Below, piece after piece: positions 17,203-25,360 of a stretch of 64,000 nucleotides of DNA. Below the pieces are notes generated by a model. That model made no database searches. It was not told the origin of the DNA and was given only the letters and a program-made list of their open reading frames with translations. The stretch's first letter is position 1; each line of letters begins with the position of its first letter. The stretch is taken from contig JAZOCE010000017.1 in the NCBI GenBank assembly GCA_045596365.1, positions 1-64,000 on the forward strand, read 5' to 3'. The stretch is from RGIG4079 sp045596365. GTDB taxonomy: Bacteria; Bacteroidota; Bacteroidia; Bacteroidales; Muribaculaceae. Both the position numbers and the translations under genes were made by a program.

Positions 17203-18471
17203 ATGAAAATTGATGTTTTACTCGGTCTCCAATGGGGAGATGAAGGTAAAGGAAAAGTTGTTGACGTGTTAACACCACGCTACGATGCTGTTGCTCGTTT
17301 TCAAGGAGGGCCAAATGCCGGACATACACTTGAATTTGAAGGCAAAAAGTATGTATTGCGTTCTATCCCTTCAGGAATTTTCCAACATGGACAAGTCAAT
17401 ATTATTGGCAACGGAGTTGTACTTGATCCTGTATTATTCCAAGAAGAGGCTGAAGCACTCGAAAAAAGTGGAATTGCACTTAAAGAGATTTTAAAAATTT
17501 CTAAGAAAGTACATCTCATTATGCCTACACATCGCCTTCTCGATGCCGCTAACGAAAAAGCTAAGGGCGGTGCTAAAATTGGAACAACCGGAAAAGGTAT
17601 CGGTCCTACATACACCGACAAGATAAGCCGTAACGGTTTACGTCTCGGAGATGTATTTCATGATTTTGAAACAAAATACACCAATGCTCGCAACAAACAC
17701 ATCGCTACACTCAAATCAATGGGCGAAAATCCCGAATTTGAAGAGTTGGAACAACGATGGCTCAAAGCCATTGAATATATCAAAGGATATGACATCGTTG
17801 ATAGCGAATATCTGATAAACGGATTGTTACGTGAAGGTAAATCTATTCTTTGCGAAGGAGCCCAAGGAACACTTCTTGATGTGGATTTCGGTTCTTACCC
17901 ATTTGTTACATCATCAAACACTATCTGTGCCGGTGCATGCTCTGGATTAGGCGTTGCTCCTAACAAAATTGGTGAAGTGTTTGGCATCTTTAAAGCATAT
18001 TGCACACGAGTAGGCAGTGGACCATTCCCAACCGAATTATTTGACGAAACAGGAAAACGCATTCGCGACCTCGGTCATGAATATGGAGCTGTAACAGGCC
18101 GAGAACGTCGTTGTGGATGGATTGACCTTGTTGCTCTTAAATATTCTATTATGATTAATGGTGTTACTCAATTAATCATGATGAAGAGCGATGTTCTTGA
18201 TGATTTTGACGAAATTAAAGCTTGCATTGCTTACAAAATAAAAGGAAAAGAAACTACACAATTTCCATTCTCTATTGATGAAAATGCAATTGAGCCTGTT
18301 TATGTAACACTTCCCGGATGGAAGACCGACATGACTCGATTTAAAAGCGAAAGCGAATTCCCTCAAGCGTTTTCTGAATATGTGAAATTCCTCGAAAAAG
18401 AACTTGAAACACCTATCACAATCATTTCAATAGGTCCTGACCGCGAACAAACAATCGAACGTAATAAATAA
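17203..18471 (+). CDS. purA: Adenylosuccinate synthase
   Basis: Catalyses GTP-dependent condensation of IMP with aspartate to adenylosuccinate, the first committed step to AMP. The P-loop-like N terminus GDEGKGKVVD contains the catalytic Asp and Lys. Further family motifs are GGPNAGHT, TTGKGIGPTYTDKISR and EGAQGTLLDVDFG near residues 220-232, plus GAVTGRERRCGW for IMP and GTP binding. Length (422) is normal. It shares a compact plus-strand run with the Fur-family gene before it and a DUF1015 gene 17 bases after it. Confidence 0.97.
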   Translation: MKIDVLLGLQWGDEGKGKVVDVLTPRYDAVARFQGGPNAGHTLEFEGKKYVLRSIPSGIFQHGQVNIIGNGVVLDPVLFQEEAEALEKSGIALKEILKISKKVHLIMPTHRLLDAANEKAKGGAKIGTTGKGIGPTYTDKISRNGLRLGDVFHDFETKYTNARNKHIATLKSMGENPEFEELEQRWLKAIEYIKGYDIVDSEYLINGLLREGKSILCEGAQGTLLDVDFGSYPFVTSSNTICAGACSGLGVAPNKIGEVFGIFKAYCTRVGSGPFPTELFDETGKRIRDLGHEYGAVTGRERRCGWIDLVALKYSIMINGVTQLIMMKSDVLDDFDEIKACIAYKIKGKETTQFPFSIDENAIEPVYVTLPGWKTDMTRFKSESEFPQAFSEYVKFLEKELETPITIISIGPDREQTIERNK

Positions 18472-18488
18472 TCTAAACACATAATATT

Positions 18489-19736
18489 ATGGCAAAGATT
18501 AAACCGTTTAAAGGTGTGCGTCCTCCTCGAGAAATGGTTACTGAGGTAGCATCTCGCCCTTATGACGTACTAAATTCTGAAGAAGCTCGTTCAGAAGCCG
18601 AAGGCAACCCTAAATCATTATACCATATCATAAAACCGGAAATAGATTTCGCTCCCGGAACAGATGAACATGATCCATGTGTATATGATCGTGCAGTTGA
18701 AAATTTCAATGCTTTCCAACAAAACGGATGGCTCGTTCAAGACAACGATGAGCATTACTACATCTATGCTCAAACAATGGATGGTCGCACTCAATATGGT
18801 ATCGTAGTTGCTGCTAATGTAGAAGACTACATGACAGGTCGCATCAAAAAACATGAATTAACTCGTCGCGACAAAGAGGAAGACCGCATGAAACACGTGC
18901 GCATCAACAATGCCAACATTGAGCCTGTATTCTTTGCGTTCCCTGACAATCCAGCTCTTGAGCAAATCATTAAAGATGTAACAGCAGAAGCTCCTGAATA
19001 TGATTTTGTTGCCCCAGATGGTTTTGGTCATCATTTTTGGGTAATTAAAGATAAAGCAACGATCGCTGAAATCACAAAATTATTTGGCGAAATCCCATAC
19101 CTATATATTGCCGATGGACACCATCGCACAGCTGCAGCTGCGCTTGTAGGGAATGAAAAAGCAACTCAAAATCCTAACCATACAGGAGATGAAGAATATA
19201 ATTTCTTCCTTGCTGTGTGTTTCCCTGCTTCTCATCTAAAAATCATTGACTATAATCGCGTTGTTAAAGATCTTAACGGATTGTCAAACGAAGAATTCCT
19301 CGCAAAATTAGAAAACGATTTCATCGTTGAAGCAAAAGGAGAAGATATATATACTCCTTCATCGCTCCATAATTTTGCACTTTACCTTAATGGTCAATGG
19401 TATTCATTAACTGCTCGTGAAGGTCGCTATAATGATGCCGACCCCATCGGAGTTCTTGATGTTACAATATCTTCAGACTTGATTTTACGAGATATCCTAG
19501 GCATCAACGACTTGCGTAGCGACAAACGCATAGACTTTGTTGGGGGTATTCGTGGTCTTGGTGAATTAAAACGTCGCGTAGATAGCGGAGAAATGGCAAT
19601 GGCTCTTGCCCTCTATCCTGTTTCAATGGACCAATTAATGAATATTGCCGACACCGGTAATATCATGCCTCCCAAAACTACATGGTTTGAGCCTAAACTT
19701 CGTTCAGGTCTTGTCATACACAAACTCAACGACTAA
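18489..19736 (+). CDS. DUF1015 family protein
   Basis: The 415-residue soluble protein belongs to the DUF1015 family, recognised from its N terminus (IKPFKGVRPP followed by SRPYDVLN) and the motif YIADGHHRTAAA near the middle. In many Bacteroidota this gene sits beside serC and serA and is called a SerC-operon protein. Here it follows purA by 17 bases and no serine-pathway gene is in the window. The conserved His-Arg stretch looks like an active site, but I know of no proven reaction. A good terminator ends the unit. Confidence 0.88.
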   Translation: MAKIKPFKGVRPPREMVTEVASRPYDVLNSEEARSEAEGNPKSLYHIIKPEIDFAPGTDEHDPCVYDRAVENFNAFQQNGWLVQDNDEHYYIYAQTMDGRTQYGIVVAANVEDYMTGRIKKHELTRRDKEEDRMKHVRINNANIEPVFFAFPDNPALEQIIKDVTAEAPEYDFVAPDGFGHHFWVIKDKATIAEITKLFGEIPYLYIADGHHRTAAAALVGNEKATQNPNHTGDEEYNFFLAVCFPASHLKIIDYNRVVKDLNGLSNEEFLAKLENDFIVEAKGEDIYTPSSLHNFALYLNGQWYSLTAREGRYNDADPIGVLDVTISSDLILRDILGINDLRSDKRIDFVGGIRGLGELKRRVDSGEMAMALALYPVSMDQLMNIADTGNIMPPKTTWFEPKLRSGLVIHKLND

Positions 19737-19753
19737 TACTTTTATTTAACATA

Positions 19754-19786
19754 AGAGCCGTAGTTCTGCCATAGGACTACGGCTCT
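19754..19786 (+). terminator. Rho-independent terminator after DUF1015 gene
   Basis: Arms 19754-19764 (AGAGCCGTAGT) and 19776-19786 pair over 11 bp, followed by an AT-rich tail. The next gene starts only 17 bases after the stem. Confidence 0.8.
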
Positions 19787-19803
19787 ATTATAATTTATAG
19801 ATA

Positions 19804-20310
19804 GTGAATATTTCCACCAACACATATAGAATAAGCTGTGGCGAATACATTAAAATAATTATGTCGCAATGGCTCAATCGTTGGTGGTGGGCAATAGCTC
19901 TGCCTATTGCGACACAATTAATATTAGGGCTAATTCACGACATCGTTTTTTTATACACAGCCTTTATTTCAATATTTCTTATTCTACCTCCTATATTCTT
20001 ACTCATATACTATTATTATGCATTGACTTTTGAGGCTCGCATAGCTATACAAAACAAACACATTGAATTTCAAGAAAGTGGCATTAACATCGTTTTTGAA
20101 AATTCCGGTGAAGAAATGCACACAGCTAAACCCATTTTCATCAAAAGGGAAAAAATCGATTCTTTTAAATACACCGAAAAATACATATTATTAATGTTGA
20201 ACAAAAATATATATAGTAACATCACAATTCCATATACGGCAATAGCCAATGATGACAAATTTCAAGAAATTGACACTTTAATTATTTCTTATATTAACAC
20301 CAAGAGCTAA
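19804..20310 (+). CDS. YcxB-like membrane protein
   Basis: The 168-residue protein has two adjacent hydrophobic segments (about residues 28-45 and 48-72). A cytoplasmic beta-rich tail follows, with FQESGINIVFENSG and a KREKIDSFKYTEKYILL stretch, resembling the YcxB-like domain. The start is GTG; no better ATG precedes the first helix. It is the first gene of a tight run (gaps 9, 9 and 2 bases) with a flippase-like protein, kdsB and an M16 homologue. The function is unknown, and the context points to the envelope. Confidence 0.68.
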   Translation: MNISTNTYRISCGEYIKIIMSQWLNRWWWAIALPIATQLILGLIHDIVFLYTAFISIFLILPPIFLLIYYYYALTFEARIAIQNKHIEFQESGINIVFENSGEEMHTAKPIFIKREKIDSFKYTEKYILLMLNKNIYSNITIPYTAIANDDKFQEIDTLIISYINTKS

Positions 20311-20319
20311 GCATTCGTC

Positions 20320-21357
20320 ATGAATAATCTAACAAAAACACTTTACAAAATAACCATACCCATTGTTATAGGTATAGGTGTTATTGTGTGGATGTTTATA
20401 ACCGAGTACAAACCCGGAACATGGGAATTAATTCAATTTAATTCACTCACGATTTTAGCAATATGCCTTGCTTGGATATTTATGCTCGGTCGCGATTTTG
20501 GGCTCGCATGGCGATTTAGAGAAATAACAGATAAACGACTCTCATGGCGCCAAGCAATCAAAGTAACTTTCCTATGTGAATTTGCATCAGCAATTACACC
20601 ATCAACTGTTGGAGGAAGCGCATTAGGAATGATTTTTTTGAGGAAAGAGGGTATCGAATTAGGAAAAGGGACCGCACTAATGTTGACTACAATATTTCTT
20701 GATGAATTGCTATTCGTTTTATTATGTCCCATAATCATTGCTATAGTACCATATAATTCACTATTCCATAATTTTGAAATGTGGGGAATAGAAATGAAAT
20801 GGATATTTTTGATTGCATATACTGCCATTGCGATATGGACAGCGATATTATTTGTAGGTATATTTATAAAACCCGGTGGAGTAAAAAAATTATTGTCAAG
20901 TATTTTTTCCCTAAAATGGCTCAACCGATGGAAATCTAAAATTGAAAATATCGGAGATAATATTGTTACGACATCTAAAGAAATAAAATCGCGCCCATTC
21001 AAGTGGTGGGGCAAAGCCTTTTCAGCAACAATTATATCATGGCTATCTCGTTTTATGGTAGTCAACGCTCTATTATTAGCATTTACTCCTTTGACCGACC
21101 AACTATTAATACTTTGTCGACAAGTTTCATTGTGGCTCATATTGACAATATGTCCCACTCCCGGAGGTAGCGGTTTAAGCGAAGAACTTTTCACCAATTA
21201 TTATAGTGATCTAATCTCTTCTGGAAGCATAGACATCGCAAGTATTGCAATAATATTAGCATTATTTTGGAGAATAATAACATACTATATATATTTGATT
21301 ATTGGAATATTTCTCCTCCCCTCTTTTTTAAAAGCCTCAAATGAAAACAAGAAATAA
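20320..21357 (+). CDS. Lysylphosphatidylglycerol synthase TM-region / UPF0104 family flippase-like protein
   Basis: The 345-residue polytopic membrane protein has about eight helices. The sequence FASAITPSTVGGSALGMIFLRKEGI near residues 86-111 and the later CPTPGGSGLSEELF are hallmarks of the UPF0104 / YbhN / MprF N-terminal family. These proteins move or present lipids across the membrane. There is no aminoacyl-transferase domain, so this is not a full MprF. It lies in an operon-like run directly before kdsB, which suggests a role with LPS or another envelope lipid; the substrate is unknown. Confidence 0.83.
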   Translation: MNNLTKTLYKITIPIVIGIGVIVWMFITEYKPGTWELIQFNSLTILAICLAWIFMLGRDFGLAWRFREITDKRLSWRQAIKVTFLCEFASAITPSTVGGSALGMIFLRKEGIELGKGTALMLTTIFLDELLFVLLCPIIIAIVPYNSLFHNFEMWGIEMKWIFLIAYTAIAIWTAILFVGIFIKPGGVKKLLSSIFSLKWLNRWKSKIENIGDNIVTTSKEIKSRPFKWWGKAFSATIISWLSRFMVVNALLLAFTPLTDQLLILCRQVSLWLILTICPTPGGSGLSEELFTNYYSDLISSGSIDIASIAIILALFWRIITYYIYLIIGIFLLPSFLKASNENKK

Positions 21358-21366
21358 TATAATTAT

Positions 21367-22131
21367 ATGAGCAATTTGAAATTTATTGGAATTATTCCGG
21401 CACGATATGCCTCAACTCGTTTCCCAGGCAAACCACTTGCCGATATATGTGGAAAATCAATGATTGAACGCGTTTATCGACAAGCATCAAAGGAATTAGA
21501 TAATGTATATGTTGCGACTGATGACCAACGCATTTCCGATGCAGTAAAAGCATTTGGAGGGAATGTAATTATGACCTCTGCAGAGCATCGTAGTGGCACC
21601 GACCGTTGCTATGAAGCATATTTGAATATTGGTTCCGATGCCGATGTTATAATCAACATCCAAGGAGACGAACCATTTATTGATCCATCTCAGATTGCTG
21701 AGATAAAAAAATGTTTCAACTCCCCTAACACAGAAATTGCTACTTTAGTAAGAAAATTTAACCCTGAGCGAGGTTTTGATGCTCTATTTGATAATAACAC
21801 TCCAAAAGTTGTTATTGATAATGACATGAACGCAATATATTTCAGTCGTTCTATCATTCCATATGTACGCAATTATCCCTGGCAAGAATGGCTTAAGCAT
21901 GCGACATTCCACACTCATATTGGGATGTATGCCTACAAAGCATCTACGCTATCAAAAATCACAAAATTACAACAGTCGTCTCTTGAGATTTCTGAATCCC
22001 TCGAACAATTAAGATGGATACAAAATGGATATAAAATTCGCGTTGGTATTTCTGATTGTCCAACTATAGGGATTGACACCCCGGAAGATTTGGAAGAAGC
22101 ACGCAAACTTTGCAAATCATTAGAAGGTTAA
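21367..22131 (+). CDS. kdsB: 3-deoxy-manno-octulosonate cytidylyltransferase
   Basis: Activates Kdo as CMP-Kdo for attachment to lipid A in LPS assembly. The N terminus IIPARYASTRFPGKPL is the nucleotide-binding signature of the CMP-sugar synthetases. VYVATDD, AEHRSGTDR and NIQGDEPFI are diagnostic of KdsB and carry metal- and sugar-binding residues. Length (254) is normal. It shares a tight plus-strand run with the flippase-like gene upstream and an M16 homologue starting 2 bases downstream. Its presence confirms a Gram-negative LPS-type outer membrane. Confidence 0.96.
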   Translation: MSNLKFIGIIPARYASTRFPGKPLADICGKSMIERVYRQASKELDNVYVATDDQRISDAVKAFGGNVIMTSAEHRSGTDRCYEAYLNIGSDADVIINIQGDEPFIDPSQIAEIKKCFNSPNTEIATLVRKFNPERGFDALFDNNTPKVVIDNDMNAIYFSRSIIPYVRNYPWQEWLKHATFHTHIGMYAYKASTLSKITKLQQSSLEISESLEQLRWIQNGYKIRVGISDCPTIGIDTPEDLEEARKLCKSLEG

Positions 22132-22133
22132 AG

Positions 22134-23435
22134 ATGAACAATTTAGACCGAAAAACAGCTCCCAAGATTAAAGGCTTTGGCTCTTTAAGAATTCCTCGTC
22201 CAAGAAAAACAACCCTTGATAATGGGATTCCTTTAACTATTTTAGACAATGGCTCACAAGAGGTAAATCGTATTTCTCTAATTTGGGATGGCGGTATATG
22301 TGAAACTACACATCCATCTATCGCCTCTTTAACAGCTAATCTAATGCGTGAAGGGACAAATTTGCATAGTGGCGCAGAAATTGCAGAAGCATTTGAATAT
22401 AATAGAGCATGGATAAAAAGTAGCTCTCATTCACATCATTCATCCATTGTTATTCACTCGTTAAACTCTCGTACTGAAAACGTATTACCAATTTTAGCTG
22501 AAACAATAATTTCTCCTACCTTTCCGGAACAAGCAACATCTGTGTTACGAGAAAAAATGGCCCGTGCAGCAGAATTAGATCTTGAAAAAGTAGATTTTCA
22601 TAGTTCACTTTCCAATCGCAAACTCCTATTTGGAGAGATGCATCCACTTGCCAATAGTGATACAGCATCCGAGATACGCAACATAAGCAGACAAGATATT
22701 TTTGATTTCCATAATAAAGTATATCGTACTGATACATGTGGAATATATCTTGCCGGACGCATTACTCCCAAGATTGAAGACCTTATCAACAATCATTTTG
22801 GGCAAACAAACAAACCCAATGGATGCCAATTAAATGTTGTTGATTTCGCCCCATCTGCAACAAAAGAACGAATAATAGACCGTCAAGGAGCCTTACAAAG
22901 CTCTTTGCGACTTTCAATCCCAACAATCGATAGACAGCATCGCGATTATGCCGATTTGCGTATAGCCGTAATGGCTCTTGGTGGATATTTTGGCAGTCGT
23001 CTCATGGCCAACATCAGAGAAGACAAAGGTTACACCTATGGTATATCAGCATCTTTGCTCGGCTATAAGGAAGGGGGTATCATGAGCATTGCCACTCAAT
23101 GTGATAATCAATATGTTTCTGCATTGATTGAGGAGGTGAAAAAAGAAATTATCCGAATGACGACATCTGACTTCAGTGATGATGAACTTTCTATTCTCAA
23201 ACATTATGCAATGACTCAATTGGCATCTTCGCTTGACTCGCCATTCACTATAATGGATTATTACGAAAACATGAGAATAGCATCAACGCCCTCAGACTAC
23301 TTTGAAGCTCAAATAAATGCCATAAACAATATCACATCTGAAAAAATTGCAACGCTCGTAAAGGCACATCTGCCACTCGAAAATCTATATATTTCAATAG
23401 CAGGAGACACCTCTAAAATAGAACGTAATCAATAA
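22134..23435 (+). CDS. M16-family peptidase homologue lacking the zinc motif
   Basis: The 433-residue protein has the two-domain layout of one half of a pitrilysin/insulinase peptidase. The C-terminal half keeps the typical substrate-binding Arg-Tyr segment RLMANIREDKGYTYG. The N-terminal half has no HxxEH: the corresponding region reads SIASLTANLMREGT, so no zinc should bind. Family pairs consist of one catalytic and one inactive partner, and this looks like the inactive one. No catalytic partner is in the window. The ATG at 22134 follows the kdsB stop by 2 bases. Confidence 0.86.
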   Translation: MNNLDRKTAPKIKGFGSLRIPRPRKTTLDNGIPLTILDNGSQEVNRISLIWDGGICETTHPSIASLTANLMREGTNLHSGAEIAEAFEYNRAWIKSSSHSHHSSIVIHSLNSRTENVLPILAETIISPTFPEQATSVLREKMARAAELDLEKVDFHSSLSNRKLLFGEMHPLANSDTASEIRNISRQDIFDFHNKVYRTDTCGIYLAGRITPKIEDLINNHFGQTNKPNGCQLNVVDFAPSATKERIIDRQGALQSSLRLSIPTIDRQHRDYADLRIAVMALGGYFGSRLMANIREDKGYTYGISASLLGYKEGGIMSIATQCDNQYVSALIEEVKKEIIRMTTSDFSDDELSILKHYAMTQLASSLDSPFTIMDYYENMRIASTPSDYFEAQINAINNITSEKIATLVKAHLPLENLYISIAGDTSKIERNQ

Positions 23436-23503
23436 TCGATTAAAAGAAAAATCAAATATTGACATATCCACCAAAATATGTTGCAATATGATTAATAAAA
23501 TTA

Positions 23504-23534
23504 TTGATTAAGTGATATTTTTTTACGAACTTTG
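23504..23534 (+). promoter_or_regulatory. Probable promoter for pfp
   Basis: TTG (23504-23506), 20 bases, GAACTTTG (23527-23534). The first base of the -7 box departs from TAnnTTTG. The pfp ATG is 53 bases downstream. Confidence 0.55.
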
Positions 23535-23587
23535 TGCCCAAATTTCATTTTTATTGTATATAATTTTTAACTTATAATAGCTTAGTA

Positions 23588-25237
23588 ATGAAGAAAAGTG
23601 CTTTGCAAAAAGCTCGCGCAGCTTATCAACCTAAACTACCCATCGTTCTTACCGGTGCAGTTAAGGCTGTTGAAGGAAATCCAACAGAGTCAGTAGCCGA
23701 CCAGGCTGAAATCCAAAAATTGTTCCCTAACACTTACGGGCTTCCTGAATTGAAATTCGAAAAGAACCCTAACCCTACAGTTGGTTCTCCTGTAAATGTG
23801 GGTGTAATCCTCTCTGGTGGACAAGCTCCCGGTGGGCACAACGTAATCAGTGGTCTTTTTGATGGTATCAAAAAAATTCACAAAGACAGCCGTCTTTATG
23901 GATTCCTTATGGGTCCCGGCGGCTTCGTTGATCACCAATATATGGAATTAACAAGCGAAATCATCGACGAATATCGCAACACTGGTGGTTTTGATATCAT
24001 CGGTTCAGGTCGCACAAAACTTGAAAGCCAAGATCAATTTGACAAAGGTCTTGAAATCCTCAAAGAGCTTAATATCAAAGCCCTTGTTATCATTGGTGGT
24101 GATGATTCTAACACTAATGCAGCTATCCTTGCTGAATACTATAAAAGCATCAACGCCGGTGTACAAGTAATCGGTTGTCCTAAAACTATCGATGGCGACT
24201 TGAAAAACGGTTTGATTGAAACATCTTTCGGTTTCAACACAGCAACTAAAGTTTATTCTGAAGTTATCGGCAACATACAACGTGATTGTAACTCAGCTAA
24301 AAAATATTGGCACTTCATCAAATTGATGGGACGTTCAGCATCTCACATTGCTCTTGAATGTGCCCTTCAAACTCAACCTAACGTATGTATCATTTCTGAA
24401 GAAGTTGAAGCCAAAAATCTCACTCTTCAAGATATCGTTAACGACATCGCTCAAATCGTTGCCAAACGTGCTGAAAATGGCAATAATTTTGGTACAGTCC
24501 TCATTCCTGAAGGTCTTATCGAATTTATCCCTGCAATGAAAAAACTCATCGCTGAATTGAACGATCTACTTGCTCACAATGCTGAAGAATTTGCCGCTGT
24601 TGATACAAAAGATCAACGTCAATATATCATCAACCACCTTTCAGAAGAAAATGCAGCAATCTACTCAAGTCTTCCTGAAGGAGTTGCTCGCCAATTGAGC
24701 CTTGACCGCGACCCACATGGTAATGTTCAAGTATCACTCATTGAAACTGAAAAACTTCTTGGCGAAATGGTAGGTCGTCGTTTGGCTGAAATGAAAGCTG
24801 AAGGTAAATATGTTGGCAAATTCGGCACTCTATTCCACTTCTTCGGATATGAAGGTCGTTGTGCCGATCCATCTAATTTTGATGCTGACTACTGCTACGC
24901 TCTTGGTTTTAATGCTGCATGTCTCATCAATGCAGGCGTAACAGGATACATGTCATCAGTTCGCAACTTGACAAATCCTTCTGTTCAATGGATTGCTGGA
25001 GGTATACCCATCACAATGATGATGAACATGGAACGTCGTCATGGTGCAATGAAACCGGTTATCCAAAAAGCACTTGTTCGCTTGGATGACGCTCCATTCC
25101 GCAAATTTGCTTCTAAACGTGACGAGTGGGCAGTAAATACATGCTACATGTATCCTGGACCAATCCAATACTTCGGTCCTGCTGAAGTTTGCGACCAACC
25201 ATCAATGACTCTTCGCTACGAACAAAGTACAAAATAA
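23588..25237 (+). CDS. pfp: Diphosphate-fructose-6-phosphate 1-phosphotransferase
   Basis: Reversible PPi-dependent phosphofructokinase that interconverts fructose 6-phosphate and fructose 1,6-bisphosphate in glycolysis. The phosphate-donor site reads GGDDSNTNAA, with Asp where ATP enzymes have Gly, and is followed by PKTIDGDLK, whose lysine marks PPi use. The N-terminal GGQAPGGHNV contributes to the donor site. At 549 residues it belongs to the long PFP clade common in Bacteroidota. It is monocistronic, with its own promoter and terminator. The synonymous codon choice looks tight, which suggests high expression; that is my impression only. Confidence 0.95.
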   Translation: MKKSALQKARAAYQPKLPIVLTGAVKAVEGNPTESVADQAEIQKLFPNTYGLPELKFEKNPNPTVGSPVNVGVILSGGQAPGGHNVISGLFDGIKKIHKDSRLYGFLMGPGGFVDHQYMELTSEIIDEYRNTGGFDIIGSGRTKLESQDQFDKGLEILKELNIKALVIIGGDDSNTNAAILAEYYKSINAGVQVIGCPKTIDGDLKNGLIETSFGFNTATKVYSEVIGNIQRDCNSAKKYWHFIKLMGRSASHIALECALQTQPNVCIISEEVEAKNLTLQDIVNDIAQIVAKRAENGNNFGTVLIPEGLIEFIPAMKKLIAELNDLLAHNAEEFAAVDTKDQRQYIINHLSEENAAIYSSLPEGVARQLSLDRDPHGNVQVSLIETEKLLGEMVGRRLAEMKAEGKYVGKFGTLFHFFGYEGRCADPSNFDADYCYALGFNAACLINAGVTGYMSSVRNLTNPSVQWIAGGIPITMMMNMERRHGAMKPVIQKALVRLDDAPFRKFASKRDEWAVNTCYMYPGPIQYFGPAEVCDQPSMTLRYEQSTK

Positions 25238-25260
25238 ATATAACCTAATTCTCAGCTTGC

Positions 25261-25300
25261 AAAGCCTGTCGCATGAGCAATGTCGCTCTCGGCAGGCTTT
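25261..25300 (+). terminator. Rho-independent terminator after pfp
   Basis: Arms 25261-25271 and 25290-25300 (AAAGCCTG...CAGGCTTT, with one G-T pair) are followed by a T-run. Confidence 0.88.
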
Positions 25301-25360
25301 TTTCTTTGCATTAAAAATCGTATCTTTGCAACTTGATTTTGCAAGAAATAAAAATTAGAT

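Noticed and set aside
20433..21197. A 254-codon open frame on the minus strand
   Set aside because: It lies fully antisense to the flippase-like gene, which has coherent membrane segments, family motifs and operon spacing. The antisense product shows no recognisable domain.
23466..23502. Imperfect inverted repeat after the M16 homologue gene
   Set aside because: ATATTG-ACATAT pairs with ATATGTTGCAATAT only with a bulge and no T-run, so I do not call it a terminator.
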